Shown: positions 35,256-40,515 of the stretch, piece after piece | Layout of the letters: each line of letters begins with the position of its first letter | Numbering within the stretch: the first letter of the stretch is position 1 | IMG/VR virus record: IMGVR_UViG_3300035670_000526 | Location: 1 to 40,515 of that record | Reading direction: 5' to 3' (one strand) | Origin: a virus | Length of the DNA: 40,515 nucleotides | The notes under the pieces: model-generated | The model's input: only the letters and a program-made list of their open reading frames with translations | Told to the model about the DNA's origin: nothing | Databases searched by the model: none | Program-made: the position numbers and the translations under genes

Positions 35256-35914
35256 CTGTTTTTGCGAAGCCTTAGCCTAGCGGCCTCTCTGGCAAACGGG
35301 TACGGCGTCCTGTCGCCTGCCTTTTGTGCCCTCGCCATCGCTGCCGGCATCTTGCGATACTTGGCCGCTACTGGCTCAACTGCTTGCCCTTCGATTGCGT
35401 CGATAAGGCCGGCGTCTAAAGCGGCCTCTGCACTGTACCAAGTCTCCGCTTCCATCATCGCCTTAATTTCGTCGCGGCTTTTTTCCTTGCCGCGTTTCTT
35501 GTACGCATCCTCGTAGATGGCAACGATCCGTTCTTCGTGGATGTCCAGTGTGTCGGCAAGCTTGCGAAGCTCTTTGGCGTTTCCGCTTGCCATCATCAAC
35601 CAAGGCGAATGAACCATAGCGGCCGCACCTTTCGCCATCTTGAGCGATTCGCCGGCAAGCATAATCACCGAAGCAATCGAGTACGCCGAAGAATCGACAA
35701 TCACATCGACGCCGCCCGGATGTCGCCGAAGCATCTCGTAGATCGCTATGCCCTCATCGACACCACCGCCGCCGCTGTTGATTCGAACGGTAGCACGACC
35801 GGGAATTGCGTCCAATGCTTCCTGCACGGCACCGGCATCGATCATCCCGAACCACTGAGGGCCAATGTAATCGTACAAAAAGATTTCTTTCGTTTGAGTG
35901 TTGTAGCTAAACAT
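35252..35914 (-). CDS. ClpP-like prohead maturation protease
   Basis: The 220-residue protein carries the phage ClpP/S49-type layout: INSGGGGVDEGIAIYEML, nucleophile Ser79 in SSAYSIASV, MVHSPWLM (His102) and the region of an acidic partner. It cleaves the capsid scaffold domain during maturation. The ATG at 35914 (GGAGGG upstream) overlaps the methyltransferase stop by eight bases; longer in-frame starts are less likely. The order portal, protease, capsid is interrupted only by the methyltransferase. Confidence 0.88.
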   Translation of the reverse strand: MFSYNTQTKEIFLYDYIGPQWFGMIDAGAVQEALDAIPGRATVRINSGGGGVDEGIAIYEMLRRHPGGVDVIVDSSAYSIASVIMLAGESLKMAKGAAAMVHSPWLMMASGNAKELRKLADTLDIHEERIVAIYEDAYKKRGKEKSRDEIKAMMEAETWYSAEAALDAGLIDAIEGQAVEPVAAKYRKMPAAMARAQKAGDRTPYPFAREAARLRLRKNS

Positions 35915-36545
35915 GCTCGCCCTCCAAAGTTGGCACCAAATCGTTACGGACAAAAATAGAGTTCACGCGGCTTTTGGCAATTAGCGTGTAGCCGTACCAT
36001 CGAATCCGACGATCTATTTCAAAAGCTGGGGCCTGAATTGAAAAGCCATCGACTAAAAGCCCAAGGCACCACCGCGGCGGCAAGCCTTCGGGCTCAGCGT
36101 GCCCGATTCGCGGCCCAAATTGGTCGTAGTGCTCGATCATCATGACTTGCGGCCGGCCCATCCTCAGCACTTGTTCCGCGATCGGCCAGTCTTGCCCATC
36201 AACATCGACGACAACGAACGATTGCGACAAATCAAAGCCTTCAAGCAGCCGAATATCAAAAAAACCGTTGATAATTGCGGTCTTTTTGGTCATTTTTAAG
36301 GCGTTTTGACGCAGTTCGTCAGCCTCAAAAAGCATCGTTTTGACGCCTTTTTCAAGCAAAAAACCGAGTGTAAGCGGCAACGTTTGGCCGTCTCCGGCAC
36401 CGATTTCGATAGCCAAATTGGGGCTAAAACGCTCTGAAAGTGCCTCCAAAATGCCCGTTTCGCCAAACTGCCAGCCGTCCGCACGGTCGTTTAGCCATGC
36501 AAACCGCTGTTCTGTGGCGGTCATTGGTGATTGCGTGCCGGTCAT
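35907..36545 (-). CDS. FkbM-like SAM methyltransferase between portal and protease
   Basis: The 212-residue protein shows SAM-binding motif I IEIGAGDGQT (near residue 46-55), a motif-II acid in LFEAD, motif VVVDVDGQD, and a final strand region VNSIFVRND. This is an FkbM-type small-molecule or glycan O-methyltransferase outline. It is inserted between portal and protease genes as a moron-like extra. Substrate unknown; it may act with the glycosyltransferase-like proteins. The start overlaps the portal stop (ATGA). Confidence 0.75.
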   Translation of the reverse strand: MTGTQSPMTATEQRFAWLNDRADGWQFGETGILEALSERFSPNLAIEIGAGDGQTLPLTLGFLLEKGVKTMLFEADELRQNALKMTKKTAIINGFFDIRLLEGFDLSQSFVVVDVDGQDWPIAEQVLRMGRPQVMMIEHYDQFGPRIGHAEPEGLPPRWCLGLLVDGFSIQAPAFEIDRRIRWYGYTLIAKSRVNSIFVRNDLVPTLEGEHV

Positions 36546-38188
36546 CTGCTATTTTGCTCCGAAATAGCGCTAAGGATCGTATCTGCACGGCGATCCCATC
36601 CCGCAACCGTTTCGCCAACGATGGCGACGAGTTCGGTTTCGTCTTTTGCTTGTCCGGCTGCGTCAAGCAGTGCCGCCTTACTTGCTTCGGTGTAAGCCTC
36701 TGCGATGTCGGCCGCGTCGATGTCATTTCGTGACGACAAAAGCGGCTTGATCGCGTCGGCTAGCGTGCCTGTAAACTTATCATAAAACGAGTCGAGCCAA
36801 TCGACGTAGTTTTTTGATTTGCAACCTGCGACAACTCGCTTTTTCTCTACGGATTGGATTCGCGACACAACAACCCGCATTGCGGCCCGTGCGGCCGCTT
36901 CGCCTGTGTCAATGTCGTCTTCGTCGTTTGGGTCGTCGTCTTCGCCTTCCACGCCGCCTGACCCTACGCCCGGAGTAATAGCCGGGTTAGCGTAAACATC
37001 GCCGCCGGTATACGGGTTCAAGTCAAGCAGCTCGCGTGCCTCGTTAGGCGAATAGATTCGGGCATTGATGCCAGTTGAAAGGCTATTGATTGTCGTTTGG
37101 TGATCGGTGCGGAGTAGTGCTCGGTCGTGAAACTTGAAGTACAACTCATCGGCTCGCTGTTCGCGTTCCGTCAATAACTTGCGGTCCAGTTCTTCCTCCC
37201 AGGTCTTTAGCCACTTGGCCAAGCAGTTAGACAAGTAAGCAAGCGTCCGCTGCTCAATGCCGTTGTAGCTTGTCGAATCGTCGCCGAGGATCGTTTCAAT
37301 ACAAAACCACAACGCAACATCTTCGCGGGCAAATTGGCGGCTGTCGTTTATTTCCGCGTCTCTGGCGTTCATCGAAACAACGTTAGCCTTAATGCCCTCG
37401 CGCAAAAGCCCGATGTTCCCGTTCTGATCCGGTCCGCCATGCTGTTTGCGAAATGCCTCAAGAAACTCCCGTGCTTGTTTTTCATCGCGAAACATATTGG
37501 CCGGGGCTTCAAGCAGCATCGACGAGCGAAAGCCTTTGTCGAATCCGTTTTTCACCAGCCTGTCCGATGCTATGCCGATCGTCCAGTTGTCGTTTGCAAT
37601 CTTCCACAAACTAAATCCTGCGAAGCCATCAAACCCAAGGCCGGGAAAGTGGCATATTTCGCTGTCGGCGATAACCATTAACCCGCCACTGCCTGGAATG
37701 TCGGGATCGCTTGCCATCTCGACTTCGCGATACTTGCGAATTGGTTCGTCTTTGTGGCTATCGTATAAATACCACTTTTCGCCTTGATACATGACGATAG
37801 CCATCTTGGCGGAATCAAGCGGCAACAAATCTAAAATCTGCGATCGATCAGAGTTGCCGGCACGCCGCATCCAAGCAAATCCGTTGCCATACATAAGGCA
37901 GTTTGCTTGCAAGCTTTGCTTAAACTGCATTGCGGTCTGATAGTAGTTCGGCCGCTTCTTGCAAAGCATGTAGCGGTAGTCATCAACTGCACGCTCTGAT
38001 CCTCTTTCTAAAGATCGGTGAAGCACTAGCGGCAGTTGCCCCATGTGCCCGCTGATCTTATTGACCGCGTACCATATTGGCGCGTAGCTCATCGCCTTGA
38101 CTGGTGAAACAACTTTTTTATTCTCGTCGTTTACCAGTGCATCAAACCAGCCGTTGAAGATGCGTCCGATGTTCATAAGTCCGGCCAT
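36542..38188 (-). CDS. Portal protein, HK97 family with C-terminal extension
   Basis: The 548-residue protein has the HK97-type portal core with KAMSYAPIWYAVNKISGHMG, YRYMLCKKRPNYYQTAMQFK, YGNGFAWMRR, IAVDRHNEALLARLL-like regions and GISRLMPNEARELLDLNPY-like RIYSPNEARELLDLNPYTGG. The usual length is about 400 residues. The last ~125 residues (from DDPNDEDDIDTGEAAARA) form an added helical domain. The ATG has AAGGAG at six bases. It forms the dodecameric DNA gateway. Confidence 0.92.
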   Translation of the reverse strand: MAGLMNIGRIFNGWFDALVNDENKKVVSPVKAMSYAPIWYAVNKISGHMGQLPLVLHRSLERGSERAVDDYRYMLCKKRPNYYQTAMQFKQSLQANCLMYGNGFAWMRRAGNSDRSQILDLLPLDSAKMAIVMYQGEKWYLYDSHKDEPIRKYREVEMASDPDIPGSGGLMVIADSEICHFPGLGFDGFAGFSLWKIANDNWTIGIASDRLVKNGFDKGFRSSMLLEAPANMFRDEKQAREFLEAFRKQHGGPDQNGNIGLLREGIKANVVSMNARDAEINDSRQFAREDVALWFCIETILGDDSTSYNGIEQRTLAYLSNCLAKWLKTWEEELDRKLLTEREQRADELYFKFHDRALLRTDHQTTINSLSTGINARIYSPNEARELLDLNPYTGGDVYANPAITPGVGSGGVEGEDDDPNDEDDIDTGEAAARAAMRVVVSRIQSVEKKRVVAGCKSKNYVDWLDSFYDKFTGTLADAIKPLLSSRNDIDAADIAEAYTEASKAALLDAAGQAKDETELVAIVGETVAGWDRRADTILSAISEQNSR

Positions 38189-38197
38189 AGTTTCTCC

Positions 38198-39874
38198 TTA
38201 AACAATAAACATCGAACCATGTGCACGGGCACGGGTAGACATGCAAGCACGAAAAGCCATCACAACGGCCACGACGGGGTCGATCTTGTCGCGGCTGTTG
38301 CTTTTATCGAACATCCAACGATCGGTGCGATCGCGAACAATAACCGCATTTTGTACGCAGTATCTTAGCAAAGAATCCGATCCGCTGTGAGAGAATCGGC
38401 CCTCGCTGATTGCTTGCAAGAATGCCCGAATCGGTTCGTTAAAATGAAGGTAATTCTGTGGCATTCGTATCGGCTTGAGCCCTTCCTGCTCAAGATGCCC
38501 GGCAATGACGTTAGCTTGATACGGGTCGAATGCTATTTCTGCGATATTCCAGTCTTCGCATTCAGCTATTAAGTCGTCCCGAAGGTTATCTAGTGCGTAC
38601 TTGCCAACATCGATAAGCCCTTGAGACAAAAACGATGCGAAAGGCTGTAGCGTCAAGTCGCGGCGGGTGTCCGCGAACATATAGCTTTTCTGCTTGCACT
38701 CGTAACGATAGATTGGCCTTTCGTCTTCGTCTTCGCCGATGCGGAACCGTGCAACTACCGCCCATGATGCTAAGTCATCACGGCCGCCAAGGTCAAAACC
38801 GGCTGCGATTGCGTCTGCGTCGTGCCAATCTGATAGCCCTGTGCCTAGCTCATCCCATCGCCGAATGTCAATTGCGTGCTCTGTTGACGATGTCATGCGG
38901 TTGCAATGGTAACGCAAAAAACGATTCTTGGCCGTTTGCTTTGCTTTCGCCTCTGCGGCTTGCTCCCGTAAGTAATCAATCTTGACCGATTGACCTAGGC
39001 CGGGATTTGCCTTGATCCAAACCGATTCGTCGAACGGGTCGTCATCGTCGTCAAGTTCGGCGACATAGGCGAATAACTGCGGATCCGCTGCCTGTTGCTC
39101 TAGTATCAACTTGCAGTAGTTTACCTCGTCCTTCCATAGCTCGCTTTTGTCATCGCCTGCGGTCGTGATTGTGCAGAGCAGCGGTTGTCGCCTTGCACCT
39201 GAGCCCGTCCGCATTGTGTCGTAGAACTTGCGGTGACGTTCTACCCAAGCATGCAGCTCGTCAAGGAAGATGGCGTGGGGGTTTAGCCCGTCATAAGGCT
39301 TATCGCTGCCAAGCGGCCTAATGAGGCTTAATGTAGCTGGGAATTGTATAACGGCGACGCGGCTGTCGGCGTGCTTGCTTAGTGTCTTTGACGCCGCAAT
39401 CATCTGCTTTGCGTCATTGAATAGGATCGCCGCTTGCTCTCGCTTGGTCGCTCCAATATAGACTTCGGCCGCTGCTTCACCGTCAAAGAATGCAAACAGA
39501 ATAGCAAGGCCGGCTGCCCACGTTGTCTTGCCGTTTTTGCGTGCAACCGAAACAAAAGCACGACGAAATCGGCGGTAGTGCGTTTCCTTATGCTTCCAGC
39601 CGGTCAGGTTAGCCGTCACAAACTTTTGGAAGTCGCAAAGCTCGATCGGCTGCCCTGCCCATTCGCCCTTGTAGTGACGGAAAATCAGCGGGAAAATCAA
39701 GCAAGCGTTTTCGGCCAAGTCCCAGTCGAAATAATAATCGCCGGGATCTTCAAGGTCGCGCAAAAATCGCTCGCAAGCTAGGCGGACCCACTTGCCGGCG
39801 ATAATCTTGCCACTGACGACGCCCTCGGCATAAGCCATAACGTCGCGTCGTATGTCAACCGTTTCCTGCGACAA
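38198..39874 (-). CDS. Terminase large subunit (HK97-like)
   Basis: The 558-residue protein has the ATPase Walker A VARKNGKTTW (residues ~110-119), Walker B IFLDELHAW (~202-210), coupling TITTAG (~235), and a C-terminal RNase H-type nuclease with GFDLGGRDDLASW and a late DKIDPVVAVV acid. It cuts concatemers and pumps DNA into the prohead. The TTG start at 39874 overlaps TerS by 20 bases; an ATG at 39838 is the other option. It works with TerS and probably HNH. Confidence 0.95.
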   Translation of the reverse strand: MSQETVDIRRDVMAYAEGVVSGKIIAGKWVRLACERFLRDLEDPGDYYFDWDLAENACLIFPLIFRHYKGEWAGQPIELCDFQKFVTANLTGWKHKETHYRRFRRAFVSVARKNGKTTWAAGLAILFAFFDGEAAAEVYIGATKREQAAILFNDAKQMIAASKTLSKHADSRVAVIQFPATLSLIRPLGSDKPYDGLNPHAIFLDELHAWVERHRKFYDTMRTGSGARRQPLLCTITTAGDDKSELWKDEVNYCKLILEQQAADPQLFAYVAELDDDDDPFDESVWIKANPGLGQSVKIDYLREQAAEAKAKQTAKNRFLRYHCNRMTSSTEHAIDIRRWDELGTGLSDWHDADAIAAGFDLGGRDDLASWAVVARFRIGEDEDERPIYRYECKQKSYMFADTRRDLTLQPFASFLSQGLIDVGKYALDNLRDDLIAECEDWNIAEIAFDPYQANVIAGHLEQEGLKPIRMPQNYLHFNEPIRAFLQAISEGRFSHSGSDSLLRYCVQNAVIVRDRTDRWMFDKSNSRDKIDPVVAVVMAFRACMSTRARAHGSMFIV

Positions 39875-40355
39875 CCTTTTTTGTTTGCATCCTCTTTAGC
39901 ATGTCCAAAACGGGATCCGAATCTTCCTCTGATTTGCCGGTGCGCACCCGCGACCGTGCTGCTGGCGTCAGGCCGAACTCGATGCAGATTTTTAGGATCT
40001 TGTCCGTTAAGGCGTCCCACTCTTTTTGGGCGGGGTGAACCGATGGGACGCCCTTTTCGTTCGTGACGATCAGCCCCTCTTCGTTGACGATTCGCCAGCA
40101 CTGGTCCGCCCTAGCACATGCCTTTGCGTATTGCGTCATCTGCTTTTGATACGATGGGCTTAGCGTGCCCATGCCGCTGAGGATTTCGGCGACTTCGTCC
40201 CAGGCCTTGTCGGCCGCGGGATCGTCGGCGACCTCGACCGGCTTAACGGGACAGCCGGCAAGCGGCTTGGCTGCATCGGTGATGCGGCGTTGTGGATCTT
40301 TAGCGTAGGCCCCAAGCCTTTCTAGCTCTTCCGGCGGCTTTCTAGGTCGTGCCAT
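39855..40355 (-). CDS. Terminase small subunit, P27 family
   Basis: The 166-residue protein has the P27-type features: MARPRKPPEELERLG start, helical middle (AWDEVAEILSGMGTLSPSYQ) and the signature EFGLTPAARSRVR near the end. It recognises the packaging site and loads TerL. The ATG overlaps the end of the truncated upstream frame by 14 bases. It is the first complete gene of the right edge. Confidence 0.9.
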   Translation of the reverse strand: MARPRKPPEELERLGAYAKDPQRRITDAAKPLAGCPVKPVEVADDPAADKAWDEVAEILSGMGTLSPSYQKQMTQYAKACARADQCWRIVNEEGLIVTNEKGVPSVHPAQKEWDALTDKILKICIEFGLTPAARSRVRTGKSEEDSDPVLDMLKRMQTKKVVAGNG

Positions 40356-40515
40356 TTGCGGCCCTCTGTGATAGGTAACGCGAACGAATCATTTCACGCT
40401 CTATGATTTGTCGAACCTCTGCTTCGGACGCTTTTGGGGCCGTTTTAGGGGCTCTGGCGGCCTGAAAACTAGGCAAATTGGGGCGGCTCTCGTTTTGCGG
40501 ATGCACAAGCGAAGG
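40342..40515 (-). CDS. Partial gene at window edge, upstream of TerS
   Basis: An open frame of 57 codons comes in from the right edge and ends in TAG just inside the TerS start. The visible end includes ASEAEVRQIIEREMIRSRYL, probably helical. With the left edge joined it would extend to a TAA, with GTG at 40506 the only plausible start. Small genes of this type sit between HNH and TerS in some phages. Function unknown. Confidence 0.45.
   Translation of the reverse strand, partial: PSLVHPQNESRPNLPSFQAARAPKTAPKASEAEVRQIIEREMIRSRYLSQRAANGTT

Noticed and set aside
1-40515. CRISPR array, tRNA genes, integrase or attachment site
   Set aside because: I saw no regularly spaced repeats, cloverleaf-like sequence, recombinase motif or phage att core.
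1-40515. Terminal direct repeats linking the two ends
   Set aside because: The first and last ~30 bases do not match each other in either orientation.

Overview
The window looks like most or all of a small tailed-phage (siphovirus-type) genome. Every convincing gene lies on the minus strand, so the map reads from right to left. Genes are packed with ATGA, TAATG or GTGA stop/start overlaps and form long operons. I see no integrase, no CI/Cro-type repressor gene, no tRNA, no DNA polymerase and no rRNA. The right edge cuts a gene that overlaps the small terminase start. The left edge carries an HNH endonuclease, which in HK97-like phages normally sits just upstream of the small terminase. A circular or permuted genome of about 40.5 kb is therefore likely, although no terminal repeat is visible. 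The host is probably a planctomycete. This is an inference from the cysteine-rich zinc-ribbon region of the glycosyltransferase-like protein at 23706-24869 and from the absence of a recognisable peptidoglycan-degrading endolysin.

Layout in transcription order. (1) 40515-29154: packaging and head-tail genes. These are P27-type TerS, TerL, portal, an FkbM-like methyltransferase, a ClpP-like prohead protease, an HK97-fold capsid protein followed by a terminator, a putative decoration protein, a glycosyltransferase-like protein, connector, head closure, gp10-like and tail terminator proteins, tail tube, and G/GT tail chaperones with a GGGAAAC -1 frameshift site. (2) 29154-23706: tape measure, distal tail proteins and a zinc-ribbon glycosyltransferase. 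(3) 23700-10997: early/middle genes with their own promoters. These are a metallophosphoesterase, an HExxH protein, a GNAT acetyltransferase, an SNF2-like helicase plus DNA methyltransferase pair, MazG, a PD-(D/E)XK exonuclease plus RecT pair, an O-like replication initiator with origin-like iterons inside its gene, a loader-like protein, a PP-loop (PAPS reductase-like) protein, an HTH protein and a RusA resolvase. (4) 10997-8026: small genes of unknown function read from promoters with palindromic operators. (5) 7973-76: a second operon from its own promoter. It holds a holin-like protein, many very small membrane proteins, a membrane thioredoxin-like protein coupled to a papain-like cysteine peptidase, two tail-fibre-like proteins and the HNH gene.

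The most interesting non-coding structure falls into four groups. First, leader RNAs upstream of the replication initiator (15.1 kb), the 22332 gene (22.4 kb) and, more weakly, the capsid gene (35.1 kb) and two 10 kb intergenic gaps carry two interleaved inverted repeats (order 1-2-3-4, 1 pairs 3, 2 pairs 4). In the first two the last stem is followed by a U-run and a start codon. Second, a palindromic operator (TTGGTAWWTACCAA) occupies the same register of the 17-nt spacer in two promoters, with a degenerate copy in a third. Third, three single genes are each flanked by direct repeats that cover gene junctions, as if they were exchangeable cassettes. Fourth, a CCACAACCC motif lies 12-13 nt upstream of four start codons.

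All functional assignments come from motifs and remembered family features. Nothing here was checked against a database.
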